DNA from: Cytophagaceae bacterium
GTDB taxonomy: Bacteria; Bacteroidota; Bacteroidia; Cytophagales; Spirosomataceae
DNA length: 64,000 bases
Direction: 5' to 3'
NCBI GenBank assembly: GCA_005791165.1
Contig: SXXW01000033.1
Coordinates: forward strand, 1 to 64,000
Shown: in pieces, positions 37,529-47,111 of the stretch
Layout: each line of letters starts with the position of its first letter
Numbering within the stretch: the stretch's first letter is position 1
The notes under the pieces: model-generated
Databases searched by the model: none
What the model was told of the DNA's origin: nothing
Seen by the model: only the letters and a program-made list of their open reading frames with translations
Translations under genes and position numbers: made by a program

Positions 37529-37682
37529 TGTATTTATTCTGCCCTTTTAATCGGGTGGTGAAAAATTAAAACGCAATTTACCAATTTGAATTTTTATCCT
37601 TGCTATGTTGTACGAATTAATCCAAAAAAAATGCCGTAATCTTTTTTAAATTGTTTTGTTTTGTAGTGAAATATTAAAATTT

Positions 37683-38162
37683 ATGTCTGAATATCCTGTT
37701 CCACCTCGTCGTCCCCCGCGTAAAAAACTGAAAATGCCTTTGTTTGGAGGGATGGGAGGCAGTAGCAATCAAGGTCCAAGCACCGACTGGGGAGTTAAAA
37801 ATTTCACTACAATTATTTTTGTGGTAGGCTGTTTGGGTTTATTGGCTCAGATTTTTTTACCCAACCTATGGGCAGAAAAAATGTATGATTCGGAAAATGA
37901 AATTTCGGATATCTCCATTGACGGAGCATTAAGGAAAAAATATACGGATGCGTCTGACCCCAATGAAATTCACTATATATTAATTGTTCGTGAAAAAAAT
38001 GGCGCTAGAAAAAAGTTTGATTTTTACCGAGTGAAACCTAATTTTTTTGATCAAGTCGCGGTACCCCAGCGATTATTTAAATCGTCAGGAAGTTTAGATG
38101 TGCGGGTGACTCGATTCACCAAGCCGGACACCACACTTAAAATCGAATTTTTGGAGGATTAA
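37683..38162 (+). CDS. Hypothetical protein with one membrane helix
   Basis: A 159-residue protein of unknown function. The N-terminus is proline- and lysine-rich (VPPRRPPRKKLKMP), then one helix (FTTIIFVVGCLGLLAQIFL) and an extracytoplasmic domain of about 105 residues. An upstream in-frame ATG at 37656 would add nine residues (MFCSEILKF). I prefer 37683 because MSEYPVPP looks like a natural start and the other reads through AT-rich leader DNA. Confidence 0.65.
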   Translation: MSEYPVPPRRPPRKKLKMPLFGGMGGSSNQGPSTDWGVKNFTTIIFVVGCLGLLAQIFLPNLWAEKMYDSENEISDISIDGALRKKYTDASDPNEIHYILIVREKNGARKKFDFYRVKPNFFDQVAVPQRLFKSSGSLDVRVTRFTKPDTTLKIEFLED

Positions 38163-38225
38163 GATTTAATTTTCTAGCATTAAATCAATATTAAATTTTT
38201 TAATTTTTATATTTTTTTTGATCAG

Positions 38226-38260
38226 TTTGTTGATTATTCGGCAATATTTATTTAAATTTG
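38226..38260 (+). promoter_or_regulatory. Possible promoter of the DUF1800/DUF1501 pair
   Basis: TTTG (38226-38229), 23 bases, then TAAATTTG (38253-38260). Spacing is at the long end of the accepted range. Confidence 0.45.
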
Positions 38261-38342
38261 TTTCGTTATAACATATTTTATAACCCATCAAAAAAAAGGT
38301 TTCAAGCATTTTAAGTGCTTATTCCACTCTAAAACTTAATAT

Positions 38343-39713
38343 ATGCCTGTTTGGAATTCATCCAATATGAGTCATTTATTATCAAGGTCATTGTTTGGTT
38401 TTTCCAAAAATGATTTAACGATGGCTTTGGGATTTGGCACCTTTGCAGATTTTATTGATAAGGCCTTATTGAAGGACGCAGTTTTACCTCCGGCTCCTAA
38501 TGCTTGGGTAAATACGGTGCCGGCTCAGATTCAGCAAACTGACGGAAGTGCTGGCAGATGGTACAATGAAATGACTGGTTGGTGGTATTCCCGCATGGTG
38601 AATGAGGGGTTAAGCATGCGTGAAAAAATGGTTTTATTTTTTCATAATCATTTTGCTAATGAGCGCGACAAGGTGAGTTATCCTCAAAATATGTACGTTC
38701 AAAATCAATTGTTTCGTAAATATGCCTTTGGGAATTTCAAACAATTAGTGAAGGACGTTAGCAAGGATCCTGCCATGTTGATTTACCTAGATGGAAATAA
38801 TAGTCGGGGAGCGAATCCCAATGAAAATTATGCCCGTGAGCTGATGGAGTTATTTACCATGGGAATCGGGAATTATACAGAGACTGATGTTAAACAAGCG
38901 GCTAAAGTGCTTTCGGGTTATCAGGTTTCGGGATTAAACGCAAATTTTGTACAGGCCCGTTGGTATACGGAGGCCAACGTCACCGTTTTAGGTAAAACAG
39001 CGAAATTCGATATTAATACATTAGTAGATCATATTTTCGAGCAAAAAGCTACGGCTCAATTCATTTGTCGGAAGTTGTACCAAGAATTTGTGTACTATAA
39101 ACCGGATGAAGTATTCATCACAAAAATGGCGACGGTCTTTAAGGCGAATAATTTTGAGATGAAGCCCTTATTGAAATTTTTATTCACTGCAGATGAATTT
39201 TATAAAACTGAAATCATTGGTTGTAAAATTAAAAGTCCGACGGAATTATTAGTGGGAAGTGCCAAATTATTGCAAATTAAAACTCCCGATTTGAATAATT
39301 TTTATGAGTTGGCTAGGACTTTGCAAATGCAATTGTTCCAACCGCCTGATGTGGCAGGATGGCCTGGCCAGCGGGAGTGGATCAGTTCCACCACCTATTC
39401 TTATCGCGGTGGATTCACGGATTCTTTATTGAGCGGAAGGCGTTTCAATGGGGCAGCGGTAACTTCTAAATTGGATCCTATTTCATATGCACGAACATTT
39501 TCTACTGCGGAAAAAGCGAACGAATTCGTGGATGAGATTGTTAGATTAGCCTTAAGATTTCCATTGTCAGATACACGACGCAAGTTTTTGTTGGATACAT
39601 TATTAGACGGTACGATTTTGGCAAATTGGACTACTTATACCCCTAATTCTGATGCACGTGTAAATAAATTTTTAAAAGCGCTGATGCGATTACCTGAATA
39701 CCAACTTTGCTAA
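38343..39713 (+). CDS. DUF1800 domain-containing protein
   Basis: A 456-residue protein starting MPVWNSSNMSHLLSRSLFGF, typical of DUF1800. Further conserved segments are KMVLFFHNHFA, DPAMLIYLDGNNSRGANPNE (residues 144-163) and PDVAGWPGQREWISSTTYSYR. No signal peptide is evident. The family is widespread in Bacteroidota and Planctomycetota and almost always sits next to a DUF1501 gene, as here, with one base between them. Function unknown; a role in an exported or envelope process is suggested by the partner. Confidence 0.9.
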   Translation: MPVWNSSNMSHLLSRSLFGFSKNDLTMALGFGTFADFIDKALLKDAVLPPAPNAWVNTVPAQIQQTDGSAGRWYNEMTGWWYSRMVNEGLSMREKMVLFFHNHFANERDKVSYPQNMYVQNQLFRKYAFGNFKQLVKDVSKDPAMLIYLDGNNSRGANPNENYARELMELFTMGIGNYTETDVKQAAKVLSGYQVSGLNANFVQARWYTEANVTVLGKTAKFDINTLVDHIFEQKATAQFICRKLYQEFVYYKPDEVFITKMATVFKANNFEMKPLLKFLFTADEFYKTEIIGCKIKSPTELLVGSAKLLQIKTPDLNNFYELARTLQMQLFQPPDVAGWPGQREWISSTTYSYRGGFTDSLLSGRRFNGAAVTSKLDPISYARTFSTAEKANEFVDEIVRLALRFPLSDTRRKFLLDTLLDGTILANWTTYTPNSDARVNKFLKALMRLPEYQLC

Positions 39714-39714
39714 C

Positions 39715-41259
39715 ATGAAAAAGAACGTATCTAGAAAGCAATTTTTACATCAAATGGCCTTGCTCAGTGGCGGGGCTGCTTGGGGTATGGGCTCAGTGAC
39801 CGGAAAAGCATATGCACAAGTTCCCGCCTCCATGGCTTCCATGGTTGCTGGAGCTGAACGAGGAAAAGCATTAGTAATTATCCAATTGAGTGGGGGAAAC
39901 GACGGATTGAACACAGTCATTCCTGCCGAGGATGATCAGTATTTTGTGAAAAGGCCCGACATTGGGATTAAAAAAGACGTAGCACTTCCTATAAAAAATG
40001 GCATGTATTTTAATCCCGCAATGCTTGGGATAAAAAAAATGTATGATCAGGGGAAAGTAAGTGTGCTTCAAAGCATTGGATATGCCAATCCAAATCGTTC
40101 ACATTTTAGAGCTACGGATATATGGAATACAGGATCAGATGCCAAAACGGAATGGGATGAGGGCTGGGCAGGTAGGTATTTGAGCTTAAAATATCCACAA
40201 TACCCCATGAATTTGCCCAAACATCCGATGGCAATCCAGTTGGGCTCAGTCGAATCACTTTTATTCCAATCTGATTTAGGTCGGTTTGGAACTGTTTTTG
40301 AGGATCCGAATTTATTTTACCAATTGGTCAACGGAAGTACCGCAGATTCAGATATGCCCCCTGCTACATTAGCTGGGGAAGAATTGGGTTTTTTAAAGCA
40401 AATAGCCGCCTCTTCTATTCAATATTCGAAAGTCATTCAAGAATGTGCTGCGAAGGGAAAGATTAATCTTACTTATCCTTCTAGTAATTTAGCACGCCAA
40501 CTACAAATTGTTTCTAAACTCATTTCGGGTGGAATAGAAACACCGATTTTTTTAACCACGATTGGTGGATTTGATACGCACGCTAACCAGTTGACGCAAC
40601 ATGCCAACCTATGGAAAACGATTTCAGAGGCCGTCACAGCTTTTCAAACCGATTTAGAAAACATGAATTTAGCTGATTCTGTTTCAGTGGTTACTTTTTC
40701 TGAATTTGGCCGAACTGTGAAACAGAATGGGACCTTAGGGACTGATCATGGAGCTGCTGCTCCCATGTTTGTCATAGGAAAAACCGTGCGAGGTGGATTG
40801 ATAGGAGAAAATCCTAATTTAAAAATATTGGATGCGAGTGGGGACTTGAAGTTTAATTACGATTATCGCCAAGTTTACTCAACCATTATAAGAGACCATT
40901 TGGGCGTAGGTGCGGTGAATACGCAGCAAATTTTTAATCAAGCATTTGAGCGTTTGCCTATTTATAAAAATTCGCCTGACCAATTGCCAGAATTTACTTC
41001 GTTGGAACTTGTAACCTCAGTACCTAATCCGGTGATTGATTTTGCTTTAATCCAATATTCCGTTTTTGAAAAAATGCAAATTAAATTAGCGGTGTATGAT
41101 CTTCAGGGTCAAGAGATTCAGCAGCTTTATCAGGGCAATCGTGAGGTTGGATCGTATCAAATTACGGCGGATCTCGCTCGAATTAGTTCGGGTTTTTACA
41201 TCATTAGTTTGTCTGGACCAAATGGACAGCGCCAAAGTAGGCGAATGATCAAACAATAA
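39715..41259 (+). CDS. DUF1501 domain-containing protein with type IX secretion C-terminal domain
   Basis: The 514-residue protein has a Tat-like N-terminus (SRKQFLHQMALLSGGAAWGM), a DUF1501 domain (LVIIQLSGGNDGLNTVIPAED, SYSIGYANPNRSHFRATDIW-like SIGYANPNRSHFRATDIW, FSEFGRTVKQNG, TDHGAAAPMFVIG) and a C-terminal sorting domain of about 80 residues (VYDLQGQEI, RISSGFYIISLSG, RMIKQ). The domain belongs to a sulfatase/alkaline-phosphatase-like fold. The T9SS tail predicts export to the cell surface, and the Tat-like signal suggests it crosses the inner membrane folded. It follows DUF1800 with a 1-base gap. Confidence 0.9.
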   Translation: MKKNVSRKQFLHQMALLSGGAAWGMGSVTGKAYAQVPASMASMVAGAERGKALVIIQLSGGNDGLNTVIPAEDDQYFVKRPDIGIKKDVALPIKNGMYFNPAMLGIKKMYDQGKVSVLQSIGYANPNRSHFRATDIWNTGSDAKTEWDEGWAGRYLSLKYPQYPMNLPKHPMAIQLGSVESLLFQSDLGRFGTVFEDPNLFYQLVNGSTADSDMPPATLAGEELGFLKQIAASSIQYSKVIQECAAKGKINLTYPSSNLARQLQIVSKLISGGIETPIFLTTIGGFDTHANQLTQHANLWKTISEAVTAFQTDLENMNLADSVSVVTFSEFGRTVKQNGTLGTDHGAAAPMFVIGKTVRGGLIGENPNLKILDASGDLKFNYDYRQVYSTIIRDHLGVGAVNTQQIFNQAFERLPIYKNSPDQLPEFTSLELVTSVPNPVIDFALIQYSVFEKMQIKLAVYDLQGQEIQQLYQGNREVGSYQITADLARISSGFYIISLSGPNGQRQSRRMIKQ

Positions 41260-41339
41260 TTTGTATCTTCGTGGTTGAACGTGTACAACAATTTTAGATT
41301 GTTGGCGTTTAATGGTGTAATATTAAATGTAGAAAATAC

Positions 41340-42263
41340 ATGATTCGATCAGTCTACTTATTTTTTGTTTTTATCTTTTTTGCTGCTTATTCTGCAGAGG
41401 CACAGTTTTGGTTTTTAGGCCAAAAAGCCAAAGAACGTTACGAGGGAATGCCATTTAAGCCACACTCTTCTGTAAGTTTTGGAGCTGGAACGTCTAATTA
41501 TATTGGTGATTTAGTGCCTGCGGCTGGCCTTTTTTCGGTCGCTTCACAAACGATGCGTTGGAATGTAGGACTTCAATACACCCGTCATTTAAGTCGGCAT
41601 TTGAGTGGAAATATTCAAGTAAGTTATATTCGAATCGCTGGGGATGATAATTATTTTTCTTCAACGGGTGTTTTTGAAGGAAATTATTTGCGAAATCTAC
41701 ATTTTAGAAATGATTTAAAAGAGCTTTCTGTGAGTGCCGTTTATGAGCCGATGGGCAATGCAGAGAATTTATCCAAACGACCTCTTTTGTCGCCCTATTT
41801 ATATCTGGGCGTAGCTGGATTTACACATAATCCTGTGGCGCGCCAAATTATTTTGCCTGGAACAACCGCTCCTACTCTAGGTAGCTGGGTAGATTTGCAA
41901 GCTCAAAATACGGAAGGAGCTGATTACTCATTAGTCAATCTTTCTATTCCTTTTGGTTTTGGATTTCGATATAAAATAGGGGCGCAAGTGGATTTGGGTT
42001 TTGATTTTGGTTATCGAGTTTCTTTAACCGATTATTTGGATGATGTCTCTGATAACAGATCCGCCGTGTTAGCTTCCACCTCTTTTTTTACATCTAGAAA
42101 TGGAGAAGCCTTTGCAGCTAATACGTTGGTTAACAGAATTCCTTTGTCAACTACCACAACGGCACCTATTTATTCGACTGGACCAGATCAGTATTTTACC
42201 ACGCAAATTCGATTGATTTACCACATTAAGAATAAGATTGATTGTCCGCCATTGCCGAATTAA
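41340..42263 (+). CDS. Outer-membrane beta-barrel protein, DUF6089-like
   Basis: A 307-residue secreted protein with a signal peptide (FFAAYSAEAQ, about 1-20) followed by repeated amphipathic strands such as SSVSFGAGTSNYIGDLVP, MRWNVGLQYTRHL and FGFRYKIGAQVDLGFDFGYR. This resembles the DUF6089 outer-membrane family common in Bacteroidota. Function unknown. The next gene encodes a similar, shorter barrel. Confidence 0.85.
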   Translation: MIRSVYLFFVFIFFAAYSAEAQFWFLGQKAKERYEGMPFKPHSSVSFGAGTSNYIGDLVPAAGLFSVASQTMRWNVGLQYTRHLSRHLSGNIQVSYIRIAGDDNYFSSTGVFEGNYLRNLHFRNDLKELSVSAVYEPMGNAENLSKRPLLSPYLYLGVAGFTHNPVARQIILPGTTAPTLGSWVDLQAQNTEGADYSLVNLSIPFGFGFRYKIGAQVDLGFDFGYRVSLTDYLDDVSDNRSAVLASTSFFTSRNGEAFAANTLVNRIPLSTTTTAPIYSTGPDQYFTTQIRLIYHIKNKIDCPPLPN

Positions 42264-42275
42264 AGAACGATTCCT

Positions 42276-42953
42276 GTGCCTAAAATACTGCTCACAAGTT
42301 TATTGGTTTTCATTTCTGTTCTTTCTTTTGGACAGGGTTGGCAATTTGCGGCGGGTCCGGGGGCCGTTTTATATAAGGGAGATTTACTGGATTGGCACTT
42401 GGCTCCCAACGCTGCCCAATTGGAAAAAATGTCTCCTTCGGTTAATTTCCAAGTACGTTACCAACAAAAAAACGCATTTGCCTATCGGGCTAAATTTAAT
42501 TTTTCATCCTTACATGGAGATGGAAGCCTAAATTCATTGCCCGTGATTGGCTTTTCGACTAAGACTTTTTCTAGTCCTTTGATTGATCTATCGTTGATAA
42601 CTGAATATAATTTTTTGGATTATCAAAGCAATCGGAAGATTAAAAACTGGACCCCTTATTTATATGGAGGTTTTTCTGGAATGTTTGTAAGTCCTTCAGG
42701 TTCGATCCCAAATCCGATGACTTTTTTCACTTTTTCCATTCCTTATGGACTTGGTGTCAAGTATCAAATTAATCCAGCTTGGGGAGTGCAATTTGAGTTT
42801 GGGACGAGTAAGGTTTTAACGGATGTTATCGACGGAATGCCTTCTTACCTAGGCTCAACGGATAAAATTTCTTTTTCACAGGGCGACCAGTTTTTAAACT
42901 CTTCATTGATGTTTACCTATTCAATTATTTCTATCTTTTGCCCTAAGGAATAA
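42276..42953 (+). CDS. Outer-membrane beta-barrel protein, related to the upstream DUF6089-like protein
   Basis: A 225-residue barrel protein starting at GTG, with a signal peptide ending near LSFGQ (residue 20). Strand motifs (AAGPGAVLYKGDLLDW, NFQVRYQQKNAFAYRAKFNF, PYGLGVKYQINPAWGVQFEFG) parallel those of the gene before it. It probably arose by duplication. The 12-base gap to the previous gene suggests an operon. Confidence 0.78.
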   Translation: MPKILLTSLLVFISVLSFGQGWQFAAGPGAVLYKGDLLDWHLAPNAAQLEKMSPSVNFQVRYQQKNAFAYRAKFNFSSLHGDGSLNSLPVIGFSTKTFSSPLIDLSLITEYNFLDYQSNRKIKNWTPYLYGGFSGMFVSPSGSIPNPMTFFTFSIPYGLGVKYQINPAWGVQFEFGTSKVLTDVIDGMPSYLGSTDKISFSQGDQFLNSSLMFTYSIISIFCPKE

Positions 42954-42965
42954 GCGAATAATTAC

Positions 42966-42996
42966 TTTGAATAAGGTTGTGAATTAGCTACCTTTG
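42966..42996 (+). promoter_or_regulatory. Predicted promoter of the uppS-bamA operon
   Basis: TTTG (42966-42969), exactly 19 bases, then TACCTTTG (42989-42996): a full consensus match. Transcription would start near 43003. Confidence 0.7.
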
Positions 42997-43029
42997 CCTC
43001 TTATTTGATAGCTTGAATTACCATTTACT

Positions 43030-43791
43030 GTGGACCAAAATATAAAAGATGCCATTGACCTGAACAATTTGCCAGCACATATTGCTGTCATTATGGATGG
43101 GAATGGTCGTTGGGCCAAACAGCAAGGATTTAAAGATCGGATTTTTGGACATCGCAATGCAGTTTCTGCGGTTCGGGAAACGATTGAGGGTTGTGGGGAA
43201 TTGGGAGTTGATTATTTGACATTGTATGCATTCTCAACGGAGAATTGGAATCGTCCGCAATCGGAAGTGAAGGCGTTGATGAGTTTATTGATAGGTACCA
43301 TTCATGATGAATTGCCTACAATGATGAAGAATAAAGTACGTTTAAAAGCGATAGGTGATATTGCATCGATGCCAGCTAATTCTCAAAAGGAGTTAAAGGC
43401 GGCGATCGAACAGACCTCTGGAAATACGGGATTGACCTTAGTTTTGGCACTTTCGTATTCAGGAAAATGGGATTTGGTCCAAGCAACACAGTCTTTAGCC
43501 AAAAAGGTGGCTGCAGGTGAGTTGAACAGTTCGGACATTGATGCTGATTTATTGGCCTCTCATTTGTCGACAGCTGGAATGCCTGATCCTGATTTAATGA
43601 TACGCACGGGTGGTGATCATCGAATTAGTAATTTCATGTTGTGGCAATTGGCCTACGCGGAGTTGTATATTTTTGAAGATTTATATTGGCCAGATTTCAG
43701 AAAACTTCATTTGCATCAAGCGATTGTTGATTTTCAAATGCGTGAGCGGAGATTTGGTAAAACAAGTGAACAAGTTAAAAGCGAGGGCTAA
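43030..43791 (+). CDS. uppS: Undecaprenyl diphosphate synthase (isoprenyl transferase)
   Basis: This 253-residue cis-prenyltransferase makes the lipid carrier for cell-wall and envelope glycan synthesis. Motifs: HIAVIMDGNGRWAKQQG (catalytic Asp23), GHRNAVSAVRETIEGCGELG, LTLYAFSTENWNRPQSEV and the end LMIRTGGDHRISNFMLWQLA with ELYIFEDLYWPDF. It starts with GTG, 34 bases after the promoter box. bamA follows after 9 bases. Confidence 0.95.
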   Translation: MDQNIKDAIDLNNLPAHIAVIMDGNGRWAKQQGFKDRIFGHRNAVSAVRETIEGCGELGVDYLTLYAFSTENWNRPQSEVKALMSLLIGTIHDELPTMMKNKVRLKAIGDIASMPANSQKELKAAIEQTSGNTGLTLVLALSYSGKWDLVQATQSLAKKVAAGELNSSDIDADLLASHLSTAGMPDPDLMIRTGGDHRISNFMLWQLAYAELYIFEDLYWPDFRKLHLHQAIVDFQMRERRFGKTSEQVKSEG

Positions 43792-43800
43792 GGCTCATTT

Positions 43801-46491
43801 ATGAAAAATAAAGTTTATTTACAAGCAATCCACCAGGTGAAGAAATATCGATTATTTCTGTTTTTCTTAGTGAGTATATTTTCTGTCCCAAGGGTATCTC
43901 ATGCTCAATTGTTGGGTGGAAGGTTATTTTCAACAAGTCCTACTACAGCGGCGCCGACATTTTCTTATGCTACGCCTACCGAGTATGAGATTGCTGAAAT
44001 CACCGTTACCGGATCTCAGTTTTATGATGGAAATTCCATGATAAACATCTCAGGTTTGCAGGTGGGAGATAAGATTAAGGTACCTGGGGACATGATTGCT
44101 TCAGCGATTCGCAAGATTATGGATCAAGGAATTTTGGAGGAAGTGGAGATTTATGCGACTAAAACGGAGGGAACTAAAATTTGGTTGAGCATTATTTTAA
44201 AAGAACGTCCTAGGTTATATGCGATCCAATATACAGGGGTTAGAAAAGGGGAGCAGGAGAGTTTAAATGAAAAGGTAAAAACCTATAAGGGAAAGATTAT
44301 CACAGAAACGCTTCGCAAGAACTTGGAGTTAGCGATTCGTAAATTTTATCAAGAGAAGGGTCGATTAAACATCAAGACCAAATCCGTGATTAAGACGGAT
44401 ACCCTGCGTGGAAATAATGCCACGTTGATGGTCAATGTTGTCAAGGGCGAAAAGGTAAAAGTCAACCAAATATTTTTGAATGGGATTGAGCCAGATGCCC
44501 GTAGTTTGATTTTGAGAAAAATTAAAAATACCAAGCAAAGAAGGTTTGGTCGGATCTTTAAGCCTTCCAAATTTGTGCCTAAAAAGTGGGATGAGGACAA
44601 GGAAAAATTGTTGGCCGCCATGAATAAATTAGGCTATCGAGATTTTCAAATTAAGTCGGATTCCATTGCAAAGTTTGATGAGGAGTCGATTAATTTGACG
44701 ATCAATTTAATCCAAGGGAAAAAATATTATTACCGGAGCATTTCTTTTGAGGGTAATTATATCTACCCAGATTCTGTGTTAAGAGATGTAATCGGAATCA
44801 AGAAGGGAGACATTTATAATACAGAGGAATTAGACAAGAAAATGAGCCAAAATCCAGGAGAGGATTTAAGTTCCGTATACATGGATAATGGGTATTTGTA
44901 TTACAATGCAGAGCCTATTGAAACGGCTATCGAGGGAGATTCGATTGATTTAACGATTCGTATTTCAGAGGGAAAGCAAGCAACTATTAATAAGGTTATT
45001 TTGAATGGAAACACTAAAACATCTGACCATGTGGTGATGCGAGAGATTCGAACTTTACCGGGTCAGAAGTTTAATAAATCGGCAATTATTCGTACGGTGC
45101 GTGAGCTTTCAACGATTGGTTATTTTAATCCTGAAAAAATATCACCTAATCCCATGCCGCGTCCAGATGGAACGGTGGATATTGAATATAATGTGGAGGA
45201 GAAGCCTTCAGACCAAATAGAATTGTCAGGGGGGTGGGGTGGATTTATTGGTTTTGTGGGAACTTTAGGAGTTGTATTCAACAACTTTTCTGCTAAGAAT
45301 TTAACCAATTTATCTGCTTGGCGACCTTTGCCGGCGGGTGATGGGCAAAAGCTTTCAGTGCGTTTCCAAGCCAATGGTGCAGCTTTCCAAAATTATTCAT
45401 TGACTTTCACCGAACCTTGGTTGGGTGGTAAAAAACCTAATTCATTTTCGATTGCTCTGAATAGAAGTGTTTCATATCCTTATCAGTTTAGAGCAACCGG
45501 TGGAGGTATGGGTGGATATGGCAACGGTTACGGGGGAGGTTATGGCGGTGGATATGGAGGAGGTTATGGCGGTGGCTATGGCGGCTATGGTGGTGGTTAT
45601 GGTGGCTATGGTGGCTATGGTGGAGTGGGAATGAGTAATTATTCAGTGCCAGATTCCTTATTAGATGCACACTTTAATGTGAACAGTGTTACGTTCAGTT
45701 TGGGTAAGCGGTTGAAATGGCCAGATGATTATTTTTCATTAAGTCATTCTTTGGCTTTTTCTCAATTTGATGTGGATCGTTATTATACTTGGGCGTATCC
45801 GCAAGGTATTTCGACTTCGATTACGTTCATGACTAATTTCTCTCGAAATAGTATTGACAATCCTACTTTTGCTCGAATGGGCTCAAGCTTTTCTTTAACA
45901 GGCTCCCTTACACCTCCTTTTTCTTTGTTGGGCGCCAATGAATCAGGCTCGTTAATTGAATACCATAAGTGGATGTTGGATGCGAGTTGGTTTAGTCCAC
46001 TCGTAGGCAAATTTGTGCTTCATACTCGTGCACACTTAGGATTTTTGGGTTCTTACGGAGGAAAAGAAACGACTCGATTTGAACGGTTTGATTTAGGAGG
46101 TTCTGGAATGGTTCAAGGTTTCTCATTTAACCGTGATATTGTCGGTTTAAGGGGATATAAAGACCGAGTAATTGGGCCTTCAGGATCTTATGGTAATGGG
46201 GGAGTTGCATACAATAAGTTTGTCATGGAGGTGCGTTATCCAGTTTCTTTGAACCCTTCAGCCACGATATTTGTGCTAGGTTTTGCTGAAGGAGGAAATA
46301 ACTTTTCAAGTCTTAGGGAGTATAATCCTTTTAATTTGTATAAATCGGCAGGATTTGGCGCACGTATCTTTATGCCAGCCTTTGGTATGATTGGAATAGA
46401 TTATGGATTTGGATTTGATAAACCAAGGCCAGGGGATTCGGATTTTGGTCGCCAAGCGTTTACATTCTCCATAGGCCAACAAATCAGATAG
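43801..46491 (+). CDS. bamA: Outer-membrane protein assembly factor BamA with a Gly/Tyr-rich insertion
   Basis: The 896-residue protein inserts beta-barrels into the outer membrane. After the signal peptide come five POTRA-like repeats (about 60-440; for example YEIAEITVTGSQFYDG, KYYYRSISFEGNYIY, ATINKVILNGNTKT). The rest is the barrel, which ends in FTFSIGQQIR with the lid-type signature GMVQGFSFNRDIVGLRGYKD. An insertion at about 566-611 consists almost only of Gly and Tyr (GGGYGG repeats, DNA 45498-45632) in an extracellular loop or strand turn. uppS and two skp genes flank it. Confidence 0.95.
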   Translation: MKNKVYLQAIHQVKKYRLFLFFLVSIFSVPRVSHAQLLGGRLFSTSPTTAAPTFSYATPTEYEIAEITVTGSQFYDGNSMINISGLQVGDKIKVPGDMIASAIRKIMDQGILEEVEIYATKTEGTKIWLSIILKERPRLYAIQYTGVRKGEQESLNEKVKTYKGKIITETLRKNLELAIRKFYQEKGRLNIKTKSVIKTDTLRGNNATLMVNVVKGEKVKVNQIFLNGIEPDARSLILRKIKNTKQRRFGRIFKPSKFVPKKWDEDKEKLLAAMNKLGYRDFQIKSDSIAKFDEESINLTINLIQGKKYYYRSISFEGNYIYPDSVLRDVIGIKKGDIYNTEELDKKMSQNPGEDLSSVYMDNGYLYYNAEPIETAIEGDSIDLTIRISEGKQATINKVILNGNTKTSDHVVMREIRTLPGQKFNKSAIIRTVRELSTIGYFNPEKISPNPMPRPDGTVDIEYNVEEKPSDQIELSGGWGGFIGFVGTLGVVFNNFSAKNLTNLSAWRPLPAGDGQKLSVRFQANGAAFQNYSLTFTEPWLGGKKPNSFSIALNRSVSYPYQFRATGGGMGGYGNGYGGGYGGGYGGGYGGGYGGYGGGYGGYGGYGGVGMSNYSVPDSLLDAHFNVNSVTFSLGKRLKWPDDYFSLSHSLAFSQFDVDRYYTWAYPQGISTSITFMTNFSRNSIDNPTFARMGSSFSLTGSLTPPFSLLGANESGSLIEYHKWMLDASWFSPLVGKFVLHTRAHLGFLGSYGGKETTRFERFDLGGSGMVQGFSFNRDIVGLRGYKDRVIGPSGSYGNGGVAYNKFVMEVRYPVSLNPSATIFVLGFAEGGNNFSSLREYNPFNLYKSAGFGARIFMPAFGMIGIDYGFGFDKPRPGDSDFGRQAFTFSIGQQIR
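45498..45632 (+). repeat. Gly/Tyr-rich coding repeat inside bamA
   Basis: A run of GGN and TAT/TAC codons, roughly GGYGG units repeated a dozen times, makes a near-repetitive DNA tract of about 135 bases. The codons vary enough (GGT, GGC, GGA, GGG) that perfect repeats are short. Confidence 0.85.
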
Positions 46492-46507
46492 GCGAAACAA
46501 TCGGCAA

Positions 46508-47047
46508 ATGAAAAAAATACTTTTTTTCTTGTTGGGTTTGAGTTTGTTGGTTGGCCCTACCTGCAGTGCTCAGAAATTCGGATATATTGATACCGAATTC
46601 ATTACATCTAAAATGCCTGAATACCAGAAAGTGCAGGCCAAAATGGATGAGATGACCAAACAATGGATCAAAGAAATCGAGGCAAAAAAAGATGAAGTAA
46701 CCGTTCTTGAACGGGCATTTAAATTAGAAGAGTTGTTGCTAACGGAAGATTTGCGGCAGCAACGTCTTCAACAAATTAAACAGAAAGATCAGGAGGCTAA
46801 ATTGTTTCAAAACTCTGTTTTTGGTGCAGAGGGTGAATTGTTTAAAGCAAAGAAAAATGCATTGAAACCGATCTTAGATGAAGTTTCAAAAGCGGTAGAA
46901 AAAGTAGTGAGACAAAAAAGATTAGATTTCTTGTTTGACAAGGCAAATGATGGGTTAGCTTTAATTTATACGAATCCTGTACACGATTATTCCGATTATA
47001 TATTGGAGGAATTGGGATTAGAATTGGATCCTAATTTGAAAAAATAA
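46508..47047 (+). CDS. OmpH/Skp-family periplasmic chaperone (first copy)
   Basis: A 179-residue secreted protein with a signal peptide (GPTCSAQ, about 1-21), then FGYIDTEFITSKMPEYQKVQ, the typical Skp/OmpH start. A long charged coiled coil follows (about 50-140, rich in Lys, Glu and Gln). It probably shields unfolded outer-membrane proteins on their way to BamA, the gene just upstream. A paralogue lies 64 bases downstream. Confidence 0.93.
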   Translation: MKKILFFLLGLSLLVGPTCSAQKFGYIDTEFITSKMPEYQKVQAKMDEMTKQWIKEIEAKKDEVTVLERAFKLEELLLTEDLRQQRLQQIKQKDQEAKLFQNSVFGAEGELFKAKKNALKPILDEVSKAVEKVVRQKRLDFLFDKANDGLALIYTNPVHDYSDYILEELGLELDPNLKK

Positions 47048-47111
47048 ACCTTAACCCATTATTTTAACATAAACATTCCTAATTTTACAATTAACAAATA
47101 GAAAACAACGT

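Noticed and set aside
45488-45670. Antisense His-rich ORF of 60 residues opposite bamA
   Set aside because: It is the complement of the Gly/Tyr codon repeat (GGN/TAY read backwards), so its His-rich composition is an artefact.
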